This document shows positions 36,998 through 46,301 of a stretch of DNA of 64,000 nucleotides, one piece after another. The position numbers were made by a program, and so were the translations under genes. Source of the stretch: Nostoc punctiforme NIES-2108 (GTDB taxonomy: Bacteria > Cyanobacteriota > Cyanobacteriia > Cyanobacteriales > Nostocaceae); assembly GCA_003326195.1 (NCBI GenBank), contig LXQE01000096.1, positions 324,011 through 388,010 of the forward strand, given 5' to 3'. The notes under the pieces were generated by a model. The model was not told the origin of the DNA, ran no database searches, and worked only from the letters and a program-made list of their open reading frames with translations. How positions within the stretch are numbered: the first letter of the stretch is position 1; each line of letters begins with the position of its first letter.

Positions 36998-37053
36998 TAG
37001 TTATTTTACCTCTTGAATTGCTGTAAGAGACTTATTTGCAGTTTTGAGGGTTT

Positions 37054-37103
37054 GTAGTAAGCACTTTAGTGCTTAGAAAATAAGGACTAAAGTCCTTACT
37101 ACT
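37054..37103. repeat. Palindromic GTAGTAAG repeat (REP-like), double hairpin
   Basis: TAAGCAC/GTGCTTA followed by TAAGGACT/AGTCCTTA, framed by GTAG and CTAC. Related palindromes lie at 42310-42339 and 54931-54956. The rest of 36998-37321 has no gene; it contains the ctttgcgctctttgcgtcct type dispersed repeat. Confidence 0.65.
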
Positions 37104-37321
37104 AACTTGCTTACCCATCAATTTGAAATTTATGGGTGAACTCATTGTTAACTTTTCTTCCTTTGCGCTCTTTGCGTCCTTTGCGGTTCGTTCTTTTATC
37201 CCTCAAAATTAATGGGACAGACCACTACCCTTAATTCAGAAAAATCGTCTATGTGGTTTCACTAATGCCAATCTACCAACTCATCTGCTAGAGATTTTAA
37301 AGGTTTACTGTTATATAAGCA

Positions 37322-38851
37322 ATGCTTGCTAGAGTCTGGAGTGCATCAATTGTGGGCATCGATGCCGTCAAAGTAGGCGTGGAAGTCGATGTGTCAGGGG
37401 GATTACCGGGAATTGTTGTCTTGGGACTGCCAGATTCAGCGATTCAAGAATCAAGAGAAAGAGTCAAAGCAACTCTGAAAAATACTGGCTTTGCCTTTCC
37501 GATGCGTAAAATAGTCATTAATTTAACTCCGGCAGATTTACGCAAAGAAGGCCCCTGTTTCGATTTGCCTATTAGTGTGGGAATTTTGGCGGCTTCTGAG
37601 CAAGTTAGCGCTGATTTGTTGGGAGATTATCTATTTTTGGGCGAAGTCTCTTTGGATGGCAGTTTGCGTCCCGTGGCTGGTGTATTACCGATCGCAGCAG
37701 CAGCCCAAAAGATGGGAATTGCAGGTTTAGTTCTTCCTGCTGATAATGCCCAAGAAGCGGCAGTGGTTGAAGATTTGGCTGTTTACGGCTGCAAGCATTT
37801 GTCTGAGGTGGTGGATTTTTTAAATAATCCGGGGCGTTACAAACCTGTGCAGATAGATAGTACAACACAGACAGCAACAGTATCCTACCCTGGCACAGAT
37901 TTGCATGATGTGAAAGGACAAGCTCATGGGCGTCGTGCTTTAGAAATTGCTGCGGCTGGTGGGCATAATCTTATTTTTGTCGGGCCGCCTGGTAGTGGGA
38001 AGACCATGCTAGCAAGGCGCTTACCAGGAATTTTACCGCCTCTGAGCTTTGCCGAATCTTTGGAAGTGACTCGCATTCATTCGGTAGCTGGTTTATTGAA
38101 AAATCGTGGTTCATTGGTACGCGATCGCCCTTTTCGCAGTCCCCACCACTCGGCATCCGGGCCTTCTCTAGTTGGCGGTGGTAGCTTCCCTCGTCCTGGA
38201 GAAATCTCATTATCTCACAGAGGTGTGCTGTTCCTTGATGAGCTGACAGAATTTAAACGAGATGTTTTAGAATTTTTGCGTCAACCTCTAGAAGATGGCT
38301 ACGTCACAATTTCCCGCACCAAATTATCGGTAATGTTTCCCGCGCAGTTTACTTTGGTGGCGAGTACGAATCCTTGTCCTTGCGGTTACTATGGCGATAC
38401 CATCCAACAATGTACTTGTTCTCCCCGCCAACGCGAGCAATATTGGGCAAAACTTTCTGGGCCGTTGATGGATCGAATTGATTTACAAGTTGCAGTGAAT
38501 CGTTTGAAACCAGAAGAAATTACCCAACAACCAACGGGAGAAACATCAATATCAGTACGCGAACGAGTCCAACAAGCAAGCGATCGCGCAATAACCCGTT
38601 TCCAAGGAGAAGTAAATCTGCGTTGCAATGCCCATCTACAAAGTAGTCATCTCCAGAAATGGTGCAAGTTAGATGATGCTAGCCGCAATTTATTAGAAGC
38701 AGCAATTAGAAAATTAGGCTTATCGGCAAGAGCAAGCGATCGCATTCTCAAAGTAGCACGAACTATTGCAGATTTAGCAGGAGAAGATGAGCTAAAAACC
38801 AATCATGTAGCGGAGGCGATTCAGTATCGCACGATAGATAGAATGCAATAA
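37322..38851 (+). CDS. comM: YifB/ComM-family Mg-chelatase-like AAA+ ATPase
   Basis: 509 residues. The N-terminal ChlI-like domain (VWSASIVGIDAVKVGVEVDV, GLPGIVVLGLPDSAIQESRE) and INLTPADLRKEGPCFDLPIS precede an AAA+ ATPase. Walker A GPPGSGKTM is at 221-229, Walker B is in GVLFLDELTEF, a sensor sits near TNPCPCGYYGD with Cys residues, and the C-terminal Mg_chelatase_C domain (RAIRTIADLAG-like, NHVAEAIQYR) closes the protein. In Vibrio and Haemophilus, ComM is a branch-migration helicase promoting integration of DNA during natural transformation; the cyanobacterial homologue is probably equivalent. Solitary gene. Confidence 0.92.
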   Translation: MLARVWSASIVGIDAVKVGVEVDVSGGLPGIVVLGLPDSAIQESRERVKATLKNTGFAFPMRKIVINLTPADLRKEGPCFDLPISVGILAASEQVSADLLGDYLFLGEVSLDGSLRPVAGVLPIAAAAQKMGIAGLVLPADNAQEAAVVEDLAVYGCKHLSEVVDFLNNPGRYKPVQIDSTTQTATVSYPGTDLHDVKGQAHGRRALEIAAAGGHNLIFVGPPGSGKTMLARRLPGILPPLSFAESLEVTRIHSVAGLLKNRGSLVRDRPFRSPHHSASGPSLVGGGSFPRPGEISLSHRGVLFLDELTEFKRDVLEFLRQPLEDGYVTISRTKLSVMFPAQFTLVASTNPCPCGYYGDTIQQCTCSPRQREQYWAKLSGPLMDRIDLQVAVNRLKPEEITQQPTGETSISVRERVQQASDRAITRFQGEVNLRCNAHLQSSHLQKWCKLDDASRNLLEAAIRKLGLSARASDRILKVARTIADLAGEDELKTNHVAEAIQYRTIDRMQ

Positions 38852-39193
38852 AAGGGAAAAGGGAACGCTAAGACGTAGGAGAAATTAACTGACCAATACG
38901 CTTGAGAATTTGCAAAACGGCGTACAGTTCTCTCGCGGATGCAAACGGAGCAAAGACTCTTTAATTGCTGTGGTCTGTGTCATTGCTTTGATCAACATCA
39001 GCGCATCTTTATTATCGCCAATTGGCAGGTAGGCGTATCCCGTCTTAAACATCGCATTGTCATGTGACTATAAAATTCTAAATTCCTCCCCAAGAACGCT
39101 TCACAAATACCTTTGGGAGGATGCCACAACTCACGAAATCAGTATCCAATATATCAGGGACTAAGCAACATCCCCTACAAGGAGACTGATTGG
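38852..39193 (-). other. Intergenic region with possible degraded coding fragment
   Basis: On the minus strand, about 38884-39055 reads protein-like segments in two frames (GYAYLPIGDNKDALMLIKAM and then, after a shift, ELYAVLQILKRIGQ). The base change needed lies near 38935-38945. I cannot assign a family. The region also provides the ribosome site AAGGAG (about 39179) of the downstream gene. Confidence 0.3.
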
Positions 39194-40210
39194 ATGAATT
39201 TGCAAGAAATTTGGAAGTTATTACAAGAGACGTTCAAAGAGTGGAGTGACGATAAAGCCTCACGGTTAGCGGCGGCGTTAGCTTATTACACGATTTTTTC
39301 CATTGCACCATTGCTAATTATTGTAATTGCGATCGCAGGTGCAGTATTTGGAGAGGAAGCGGCAAGAGGTCAAATTGTCGGCCAAATCCAAGGTTTAGTC
39401 GGGGTAGATGGCGCAAAGTTTCTCGAAACAGCTATCAAAAATGCTAACCAACCAAAAACAGGAGCGATCGCTTCGATCATTAGTGTTGTAGTTCTCCTAT
39501 TAGGTGCTACAGGCTTATTTACTGAGTTGCAAGATGCCATGAACACGATTTGGGAAGTTAAACCCAAACCTGGACGTGGCATAAATAATATGATTCGCCT
39601 CCGCGTTTTGTCTTTTGCAATGGTGATCGGAATTGGCTTTTTACTTTTAGTTTCTCTAGTAATTAGTACGATATTAGCAACATTAGTAACGTACTTTAGT
39701 AACTTGTTGCCAGGTTTCGATTTCATCTGGCAGATTGCCAATTTAATTATCTCTTTTGCGATCACGACAGTGCTGTTCGGACTAATTTTTAAAGTTCTAC
39801 CAGATGTCAAAATTGCATGGAGTGATGTTTTAGTTGGAGCGGGCCTCACCTCAGTTTTGTTCTCTATTGGGAGATTTTTATTAGGACAATATTTAGGTAA
39901 TGGCAGTTTTGGATCGACCTATGGTGCTGCTGGTTCACTAGTGGTAATTTTAGCTTGGGTTAATTATGCCGCACAGATTCTTTTCTTCGGTGCAGAATTT
40001 ACTCAAGTTTATTCCCGAAGGCATGGAAGCGGTATAGTTCCAACTAAAAATGCTGTACATATATCTGATAACACAAACTATAATGGCAAACCTCCAAGAG
40101 AACAAGCATCGACTAATAAAAAGCCATCTTCTCGCTTTATCAATCGCTTCTTTCAGTATTTTAGAAAGCCCAAACGCTTAAAGCAGAAAAGAAAAAACCA
40201 GCGATTTTAA
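39194..40210 (+). CDS. YihY/BrkB-family inner-membrane protein
   Basis: 338 residues with six predicted membrane helices. The N-terminal signature WSDDKASRLAAALAYYTIFSIAPLLIIVIAI is diagnostic of the YihY/virulence factor BrkB family; GSLVVILAWVNYAAQILFFGAEFTQVY near the C-terminus is the second conserved block. A basic, disordered tail (about 285-338) follows. The ATG at 39194 is preferred over 39113 because AAGGAG lies ten bases upstream and the longer N-terminus is not family-like. Transport function is unproven for the family; several members are annotated as RNase BN by historical error. Confidence 0.92.
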   Translation: MNLQEIWKLLQETFKEWSDDKASRLAAALAYYTIFSIAPLLIIVIAIAGAVFGEEAARGQIVGQIQGLVGVDGAKFLETAIKNANQPKTGAIASIISVVVLLLGATGLFTELQDAMNTIWEVKPKPGRGINNMIRLRVLSFAMVIGIGFLLLVSLVISTILATLVTYFSNLLPGFDFIWQIANLIISFAITTVLFGLIFKVLPDVKIAWSDVLVGAGLTSVLFSIGRFLLGQYLGNGSFGSTYGAAGSLVVILAWVNYAAQILFFGAEFTQVYSRRHGSGIVPTKNAVHISDNTNYNGKPPREQASTNKKPSSRFINRFFQYFRKPKRLKQKRKNQRF

Positions 40211-40404
40211 TCATTGATTACTGGAGATTTATATTTGTAAATCTGATAGATATTGAAGTATCTAAATATCTAGTCCAGTTAATTATTTTTTCTTGCCACA
40301 GTTTATGAGTAGAGTATTCAGCAATTCTGAATTCTTTTTATACTGGATTTTTTCCAGAAGTCCATTGAACAAGCCAGAAGTCCATTGAACAAGGAAGAAT
40401 ATCA

Positions 40405-40962
40405 GTGCTAATGGAAAAATGGTTTTTTATCAATTGGCAAGCAATTTTTATTCCTAGCATCAGCATCTTTGAGTTGATTATCCGCGGGTCGCTGGTTTAT
40501 TTAGCGCTGTTCTCAGTGCTACGCCTACTTCCTAGCCGACAACTAGGAACACTAGGAATTACTGATTTACTCGTAGTTGTGCTATTTGCGGAAGCTGCTC
40601 AAAATGCTATGGCAAGTAATTACACATCAATTACTGAAGGCGCTATCCTGGTAGGAACAGTGATTTTTTGGAGTTACTTGCTGAACTGGTTGGGTTACAA
40701 ACTTCCCCAGTTCCAACGTTTCCTGAATCCGCCACCGTTGCTACTGGTAAAAAACGGTCGGATGATTGAGCGCCATCTGCAACGAGAGTTAATTACAGAT
40801 GATGAGTTGATGAGCAAGTTACGTCAGCAAGGTGTAGAATTTTTAGCTGATGTGAAGTTCGCGTATATAGAGGCTGACGGCAGGATTAGTATTATCATGT
40901 CGGATTCAAAAACTAGTTCCGTCCCTGAGCAAAAAGTAGCGTTAAAAAGTGATCTACATTAA
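40405..40962 (+). CDS. DUF421 (YetF-type) membrane protein
   Basis: About 185 residues. Three N-terminal membrane helices (IFELIIRGSLVYLALFSVLR, LGITDLLVVVLFAEAAQNAM, EGAILVGTVIFWSYLLNWLG) are followed by the YetF cytoplasmic domain: PPLLLVKNGRMIERHLQREL, DDELMSKLRQQGVEFLADVK and FAYIEADGRISII. The family is uncharacterised. A GTG at 40405 is nine bases behind an AGGA box; ATG at 40411 would also fit the frame. It is preceded by a direct duplication of ccagaagtccattgaacaag (about 40354-40393). Confidence 0.9.
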   Translation: MLMEKWFFINWQAIFIPSISIFELIIRGSLVYLALFSVLRLLPSRQLGTLGITDLLVVVLFAEAAQNAMASNYTSITEGAILVGTVIFWSYLLNWLGYKLPQFQRFLNPPPLLLVKNGRMIERHLQRELITDDELMSKLRQQGVEFLADVKFAYIEADGRISIIMSDSKTSSVPEQKVALKSDLH

Positions 40963-41002
40963 TTAGACTGTAAAATATGACGGTTGTATTCTGTGCCGAA
41001 CT

Positions 41003-42298
41003 GTGATTGAGCGTTATACTTTACCCGAAATGGCTAATCTGTGGAGTGAAGCCTATAAACTAAAAACTTGGTTGCAAGTCGAAATTGCTGTTTGTGAGGC
41101 TCAAGCTGAACTTGGTTACATTCCATCTGAGGCGGTTGACGAAATTAAGGCCAAGGCAGATTTTGATCCAAAACGGGTGCTGGAAATTGAGGCTGTAGTC
41201 CGCCACGATGTCATTGCTTTCTTGACAAATGTCAATGAATATGTTGGTGATGCCGGACGCTACATTCATTTGGGTTTAACTAGTTCGGATGTTTTGGATA
41301 CAGCTTTAGCACTGCAATTAGTTGCCAGTTTAGATATATTATTGCAACGTCTGGAAGATTTGATTGAGGTAATTCGCCAAAAAGCACGGGAACATCGTCA
41401 TACAGTGATGGCTGGACGATCGCACGGTATTCACGCTGAACCGATTACTTTTGGTTTTAAACTAGCTGGTTGGTTAGCAGAAGTGTTGCGACACCAAGAA
41501 CGCCTAAGAATACTCCGCAAAACGATCGCTGTGGGTAAGATTTCTGGTGCAGTGGGAACATACGCGAATATTGAACCGCGTGTAGAAGCGATCGCTTGCC
41601 AAAAACTCGGACTCGAACCCGATACAGCCTCAACCCAAGTTATTTCCCGCGATCGCCACGCTGACTACGTGCAACAATTAGCTTTGGTAGCCGCAACCAT
41701 TGAACGCTTTGCTGTAGAAATTCGCAACCTGCAAAAAACAGACGTTTTGGAAGTTGAAGAATTTTTCGCCAAAGGTCAAAAAGGCTCCTCAGCCATGCCA
41801 CACAAGCGCAACCCCATACGTTCGGAACGACTGACGGGAATGGCACGACTCGTCAGAAGTCATGCCGGTGCAGCTTTAGAAAACATTGCTTTATGGCATG
41901 AGCGAGACATTTCTCACAGTTCTGTAGAACGGGTAATTTTGCCAGATGCTTGTACTTTGACGCATTTTATGTTGTCAGAAATAACCGATTTGGTCAAAAA
42001 CCTGTTGGTCTATCCTGAGAACATGAAACGCAATCTCAACTGTTACGGCGGCGTTGTGTTCAGCCAAAAAGTGCTACTGGCTTTAATAGACAAGGGAAGC
42101 AGCCGAGAAGAAGCTTATGCGATCGTTCAAGAAAGCGCTCACGCCGCTTGGAATCAGCCAGAAGGAAACTTCCAAGACTTGATTAGCAAAGACCCGCGTG
42201 TTACCCAAAAATTGTCTTCAGCAGAACTAGAGGTTTGTTTCGACCCCCAGCAACATCTGCGGCATTTAGAAGAAGTTTACCAACGATTAGGTATTTAG
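41003..42298 (+). CDS. purB: Adenylosuccinate lyase
   Basis: Acts twice in purine synthesis: splits SAICAR to AICAR and adenylosuccinate to AMP, releasing fumarate. The 431-residue protein carries the fumarase/aspartase superfamily signature GSSAMPHKRNP at 261-271 (catalytic Ser loop), TSSDVLDTALALQL at 93-106 and the catalytic His141 in GRSHGIHAEPITFG. Length and motif spacing are as in bacterial PurB. The start is a GTG at 41003 giving MIERYTLPEM, the usual cyanobacterial N-terminus. Stands alone and ends 11 bases before a palindromic hairpin. Confidence 0.97.
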   Translation: MIERYTLPEMANLWSEAYKLKTWLQVEIAVCEAQAELGYIPSEAVDEIKAKADFDPKRVLEIEAVVRHDVIAFLTNVNEYVGDAGRYIHLGLTSSDVLDTALALQLVASLDILLQRLEDLIEVIRQKAREHRHTVMAGRSHGIHAEPITFGFKLAGWLAEVLRHQERLRILRKTIAVGKISGAVGTYANIEPRVEAIACQKLGLEPDTASTQVISRDRHADYVQQLALVAATIERFAVEIRNLQKTDVLEVEEFFAKGQKGSSAMPHKRNPIRSERLTGMARLVRSHAGAALENIALWHERDISHSSVERVILPDACTLTHFMLSEITDLVKNLLVYPENMKRNLNCYGGVVFSQKVLLALIDKGSSREEAYAIVQESAHAAWNQPEGNFQDLISKDPRVTQKLSSAELEVCFDPQQHLRHLEEVYQRLGI

Positions 42299-42309
42299 GA
42301 TTAATTTGC

Positions 42310-42339
42310 TTGTAGTAAGCGTTTAAGCGCTTACTACAA
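42310..42339. repeat. Palindromic GTAGTAAG repeat downstream of purB
   Basis: Perfect 12-bp stem TTGTAGTAAGCG / CGCTTACTACAA with a six-base loop. Same family as at 37054 and 54931. Possibly the purB terminator. The remaining gap to 42774 contains a gcaaggccttgcgcccct dispersed palindrome (about 42530-42550) and no gene. Confidence 0.65.
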
Positions 42340-42774
42340 ACCTGTTACCCAAAAAATACGCAGATATCACAAAAAAGATATACAGCGAATTTCAAGTTAG
42401 TGAGGTACTGAAGTTATACCATTTTGGATTTTAGATTTTGGATTGTGAAACATGCATTGGATAAGTGTTTCAGTTTTCCATCTGTCGCAATCATTTTTCA
42501 AGTATTTGAAGCACACCCGTCATCGGGGCGCAAGGCCTTGCGCCCCTACCGCGTGGTCTATTTACCTAAAAATAGCTGTAAGTCTCAAAGCCAGGTATAA
42601 AGCCTGTTTTACTTCTGTGAGCGTAGCCCATTCTGACCCTGAATTCTGAATTATGCTGTATAAAGATACCAATAACATTTAAGATTGCAATCTGTTTAAT
42701 GCTGGAATTATTGATAGCACTGGGTAGTATATAGAACAAATACTTACTTATTTATTAGTGTTAACAGTGCTTTG

Positions 42775-43353
42775 ATGATTGAAATCCTAGCCACACTTTC
42801 TGCCTCTGCGGCAGCAGGAATGAGAATAGGCATACCTTTGCTAATTATTGGATTATTGCAGGGTAGCAACTTGTGGTCACAAGTTCCTATTTTATCTCAC
42901 ATTTCTCCACCAATATTATTAGGCTGCCTCACTAGTTTGTCATTAATTGAATTATTAGTCTCAAAAAAGCTATGGGGGCAAAGATTGCTCCAACTGATTC
43001 AGTTACTTATGTCTCCCTTCGTGGGCGCAATTATGGGGTTAGGAGTAGCTACAGCTACAGCAACCCCAAACTGGCTGATTGCCATAATTGGAGGTTTATT
43101 AGCTTTGGTACTCCAGCTTGTCCAAATTGGTTGGTTCTATCGGTTACGTGGCTTACCGTTGTGGGCAGTTTTTCTTCAAGATACCTTGTGCATTGCTCTA
43201 GTACTATTTGCCTTTGATGCTCCTTGGCAAGGAGGAGTGATTGCTTTAATAATGCTCTGGTTCGCAGTTCGTAGTGCGAAGCAGTGGTATGACTGGTGTC
43301 ACAAAGGCAGAAAAGGGCATAGGCATAGGGCATGGGGCATGGCAGACAAGTGA
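42775..43353 (+). CDS. DUF4126 membrane protein
   Basis: 192 residues with five or six hydrophobic helices. The N-terminal MIEILATLSASAAAGMRIGI and the Gly/Ala-rich helix PFVGAIMGLGVATATATPNW match the cyanobacterial DUF4126 pattern. The WAVRSAKQWYDW-like block precedes a basic tail GRKGHRHRAWGMADK that is encoded by heptamer-repeat DNA (gcataggcatagggcatggg), so the native C-terminus has been extended into a repeat. ATG at 42775 is chosen over a TTG one codon upstream. Function unknown. Confidence 0.85.
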   Translation: MIEILATLSASAAAGMRIGIPLLIIGLLQGSNLWSQVPILSHISPPILLGCLTSLSLIELLVSKKLWGQRLLQLIQLLMSPFVGAIMGLGVATATATPNWLIAIIGGLLALVLQLVQIGWFYRLRGLPLWAVFLQDTLCIALVLFAFDAPWQGGVIALIMLWFAVRSAKQWYDWCHKGRKGHRHRAWGMADK

Positions 43354-43453
43354 GATGAGGAAGTATGGGAAGTAGGAGAACTAAGGGGAGATTAGCACTA
43401 AGCTTTTCGCCTCTGCCCAATGCCCAATGCCCAATGCCCCATTCCCCATTCCC
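43315..43453. repeat. Short tandem heptamer repeats, two complementary runs
   Basis: 43315-43344 is a run of gcatagg/gcatggg units inside the 3' end of the DUF4126 gene. 43414-43453 holds GCCCAAT repeated three times plus GCCCCATT/CCCCATT. The two runs are complementary and flank the converging gene ends, so they could form a terminator-like fold. Confidence 0.8.
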
Positions 43454-43454
43454 T

Positions 43455-44621
43455 TTATTGCAAAAGCCCAATCATGTGCAAAAAGCCGTGACCGGTAATC
43501 AGCTCTACGATTAAGGCAATAAAACCCAGCATCGCAATCCGACCATTCCATACTTCAGCACTAGTTGTCAGACCCCACTCCCAACGCTCTTGAGGGTACA
43601 TCTTGACCATCTTTTTCATTTGGGCAGCTTGCGAAAGCTTGAAACTGGGGTTTCTCAGCGCGTCAATCACTAATTCAGCTAGTGCATTAATAAATACTGG
43701 ATGGGTATTGGGAGCCGGTACGCGGCGGAAGTTGTGAATTCCTGATTCTTCAGCTACTTCTCGATACTCAATATCAATTTCTTGTAGTGTCTCGATATGC
43801 TCTGAGACAAAACTGATAGGCACGACAACCAAATCTTTCACGCCTTGTGCGCCTAGTTCTTTGAGGGCATCTTCAGTATAGGGTTGGAGCCATTCTACTG
43901 GGCCGACACGACTTTGGTAAGCTAAGGTGTGGGCATTGGGTCGATTGAGAGTCTGCATAATCAACGCAGTACATTCTTCAATTTCCGCTTGGTAAGGGTC
44001 GCCTGCTTCTTCAACGTAGCTTTTCGGAACGCCATGAGCGCTGAAGAAGATATGAACCTCATCGGGGTTAGGGTACTGCTCAAGTTCCTGGGCTATGAGT
44101 TGCGCCATTGCTTGAAGATAGCCTGGTTGTTTATACCAAGAAGGAATGACGGTGTAATCAATAGGTTGAAGTTTTGGATCTTCTTGCCAAAGCTTGTCTA
44201 AAAGCCGGAAGCTGGAACCACTGGTACTGATAGAAAACTGGGGATATAGTGGTAATATTACCAGGTGTTCTACCTTATCTTGGGTAATTTGTGCGATCGC
44301 TTCTTCTGTATAGGGATGCCAATAACGCATTCCCACGTAAATATTAACTTCTTGCCCCAAAAAACCTAACTGTTCTTTTAAAGCTTCCCCTTGGGCTTCT
44401 GTAATCCGCCGCAATGGAGAACCACCACCAATTTGCTTATAATTTTCTTGAGATGTTCTGGTTCGCCGCGTGGCAATAAACCAGGCTAGGGGCTTTTGCA
44501 ACCAGCGAAATGGTAGGCGAATAATTTCCGGATCAGAAAATAGATTGTACAAAAACGGCCCAACATCTTCTAGCTTATCAGGGCCACCGAGATTGAGTAA
44601 TAAGACGCCTACACGACCCAT
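43455..44621 (-). CDS. hemH: Ferrochelatase with C-terminal chlorophyll a/b-binding (Hlip-like) helix
   Basis: Inserts Fe2+ into protoporphyrin IX to make protoheme. The 388-residue protein starts [20 protein letters not shown]. It has the porphyrin-pocket [16 protein letters not shown], the catalytic His196 in [13 protein letters not shown], and Glu in [20 protein letters not shown]. About residues 345-388 form the cyanobacterial extension with the CAB motif [20 protein letters not shown], a membrane helix that can bind chlorophyll and links heme supply to the thylakoid. Length and extension are typical of cyanobacteria and plants. Divergent from the methyltransferase gene. Confidence 0.97.
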   Translation of the reverse strand: MGRVGVLLLNLGGPDKLEDVGPFLYNLFSDPEIIRLPFRWLQKPLAWFIATRRTRTSQENYKQIGGGSPLRRITEAQGEALKEQLGFLGQEVNIYVGMRYWHPYTEEAIAQITQDKVEHLVILPLYPQFSISTSGSSFRLLDKLWQEDPKLQPIDYTVIPSWYKQPGYLQAMAQLIAQELEQYPNPDEVHIFFSAHGVPKSYVEEAGDPYQAEIEECTALIMQTLNRPNAHTLAYQSRVGPVEWLQPYTEDALKELGAQGVKDLVVVPISFVSEHIETLQEIDIEYREVAEESGIHNFRRVPAPNTHPVFINALAELVIDALRNPSFKLSQAAQMKKMVKMYPQERWEWGLTTSAEVWNGRIAMLGFIALIVELITGHGFLHMIGLLQ

Positions 44622-44714
44622 AGCAGTTACTTTCCCCCAATCTTTTCAGGTTTTTTACTAATGTTAACAATATATCTTTATTAAATATAAAGCTTAATAG
44701 CAAGGAAATATGCA

Positions 44715-45338
44715 ATGGCAACAATTTTAAGAGATTGGAGTTACCGTTATCAGTGGTTATATGATGGTATCTCTCGTTTAGCAGCCTTAAGTGTAGGTGG
44801 TGAAGCGCGTTTTCGGCAACTTGCTTTGCAAGGCTTAACAATTCACTCAGATTCTCAGGTTTTAGATTTATGTTGTGGTAGTGGTCAAACAACGGAGTTT
44901 TTAGTAAAAACTTCACAAAATGTAACAGGTTTGGATGCTTCACCAAAGTCTTTGCAACGGGCGCGGCTAAATGTACCGCAAGCTTCATACATAGAAGCTT
45001 TTGCTGAAGAGATGCCATTTGCAGATAATTTGTTTGATGTGGTGCATACCAGCGTTGCATTACACGAGATGCAGCCTCAGCAATTACGAAAAATTATTAA
45101 TGAAGTTTATCGGGTGCTGAAGCCAGGAGGAGTGTTTACGCTAGTGGATTTTCACGCTCCGACAAATCCGATATTTTGGCCTGGAATATCGGTGTTTTTG
45201 TTGTTGTTTGAGACAGAAACAGCTTGGGAATTACTGAAAACTGATTTAGCTGAGTTGTTAGCTAAGACTGGCTTTGCAGTGATTAAGTCTACTTTATATG
45301 CAGGTGGAAGTTTGCAAGTGATACAGGCGAATAAATGA
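44715..45338 (+). CDS. Class I SAM-dependent methyltransferase
   Basis: 207 residues. Motif I VLDLCCGSGQTTEFL (about 49-63), acidic loop NVTGLDASPKSLQRARLN, motif post-I EAFAEEMPFADNLFDVVHTS and motif III LKPGGVFTLVDFHAPTNPIF. This is the Methyltransf_11/ubiE-like fold. The N-terminus WSYRYQWLYDGISRLAALSV is the substrate-lid region seen in cyanobacterial small-molecule methyltransferases close to MPBQ/quinone enzymes, but the substrate cannot be read from the sequence. A MITE starts 30 bases after its stop. Confidence 0.9.
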   Translation: MATILRDWSYRYQWLYDGISRLAALSVGGEARFRQLALQGLTIHSDSQVLDLCCGSGQTTEFLVKTSQNVTGLDASPKSLQRARLNVPQASYIEAFAEEMPFADNLFDVVHTSVALHEMQPQQLRKIINEVYRVLKPGGVFTLVDFHAPTNPIFWPGISVFLLLFETETAWELLKTDLAELLAKTGFAVIKSTLYAGGSLQVIQANK

Positions 45339-45367
45339 ACAATACTACTTTATTAATGGCAGCTAAT

Positions 45368-45528
45368 AGGTTGTTTGAAAAGTATTTAGCTGTGATTTTA
45401 GGTACTTGTTGATCCCCCCTAACCCCTCTTAAAAAGGGGGGGACTGGAATCAAAGTCCCCCTTTTTAAGGGGGATTTAGGGGGATCTAAAACGTTTTGCC
45501 ACTAAGAAAAGGACTTTTCAAACATCCT
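45368..45528. mobile_element. MITE copy 2 (161 bp)
   Basis: Terminal inverted repeats AGGTTGTTTGAAAAGT and, at the right, ACTTTTCAAACATCCT (one mismatch). Interior with gatcccccctaacccc and gggggatttagggggatc as in the copy at 24728-24889. No open frame. The better match of its ends suggests it is the younger copy. Confidence 0.85.
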
Positions 45529-45575
45529 TTACGAGACTCTGCTATTAATAAAGTATAGGTTGTTTTTATATAGTC

Positions 45576-45688
45576 AGGATTTACGCAAAATTATGGAAAA
45601 ACGAACCGCATTCGCGCAGCGTCTCGTTAGAGAAGGACGCAAATGACACGAAGGGAAAAAGGTTTCAGAGAGTTATTGCGTAAGTCCT
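45576..45688. mobile_element. Second MITE family (113 bp, AGGA(T/C)TTACGCAA ends)
   Basis: Left end AGGATTTACGCAA and right end TTGCGTAAGTCCT are inverted copies with one mismatch. The interior includes the Nostoc gcgcagcgtctcg motif. This end sequence is familiar from cyanobacterial insertion-sequence-derived elements, although the parent element is not in the window. Confidence 0.7.
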
Positions 45689-45719
45689 AATAGTAATTAA
45701 GCAGGTAGGCTGTGAAAAA

Positions 45720-46241
45720 ATGACGCAGGAACTAATAGACCTCAAAAAAAGTATTTTGGAAGGACGTTATGCAGATGCCTTAGCAATTGTAGATGAATTA
45801 GAAGGCATGAGTAAACAAGCTATTCTGCGGAATATCCAAGCCTATTTAAGGATTCTACTGATTCATTTGATTAAGAACCAAGTAGAACAACGATTAACTG
45901 GTTCATGGGCAAATTCTATTCGTAATTCAATCCGAGAAATTAAAAGTCTTAATGTCAAAGATAATAAAAAATCTTACTATGTTAATTTAGGTGAGTGGGA
46001 GAATTTGATAGAAGAGGAAGTGATTGAAGATGCGATCGCTGATGCCAGTGATGAAGTAATGAATGGAGTATATAATCAATTTCAACTGTCTGAAATAGTG
46101 GATAGGAACCAAATTATTCAGACTGCATTGAGGTTTTTGGCGCTAACTTATTCCTATTCATCTAAGGAGTTACCCGCAGTTTTGGCTGAAAATTTAACTC
46201 AGTTATCCGGTGGAGAAGATTGGAAAGCAGGTAGGCGGTAA
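45720..46241 (+). CDS. DUF29 family protein
   Basis: 173 residues, fully helical and soluble. The pattern MTQELIDLKKSILEGRYADA, IQAYLRILLIHLIKNQVEQR, WANSIRNSIREIKSLN and the C-terminal helical block follow the DUF29 family, abundant in cyanobacteria with unknown function. It lies between two MITEs and the CRISPR array and is not a known cas gene. The end is followed after 60 bases by the first CRISPR repeat. Possibly associated with mobile or defence loci in other genomes, but that is only inference. Confidence 0.85.
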   Translation: MTQELIDLKKSILEGRYADALAIVDELEGMSKQAILRNIQAYLRILLIHLIKNQVEQRLTGSWANSIRNSIREIKSLNVKDNKKSYYVNLGEWENLIEEEVIEDAIADASDEVMNGVYNQFQLSEIVDRNQIIQTALRFLALTYSYSSKELPAVLAENLTQLSGGEDWKAGRR

Positions 46242-46301
46242 AATATTAATTGCAATTTGGTAAAGCGCAAGCGCAAGATTTTTATCAACCACTTTGGCTA
46301 G

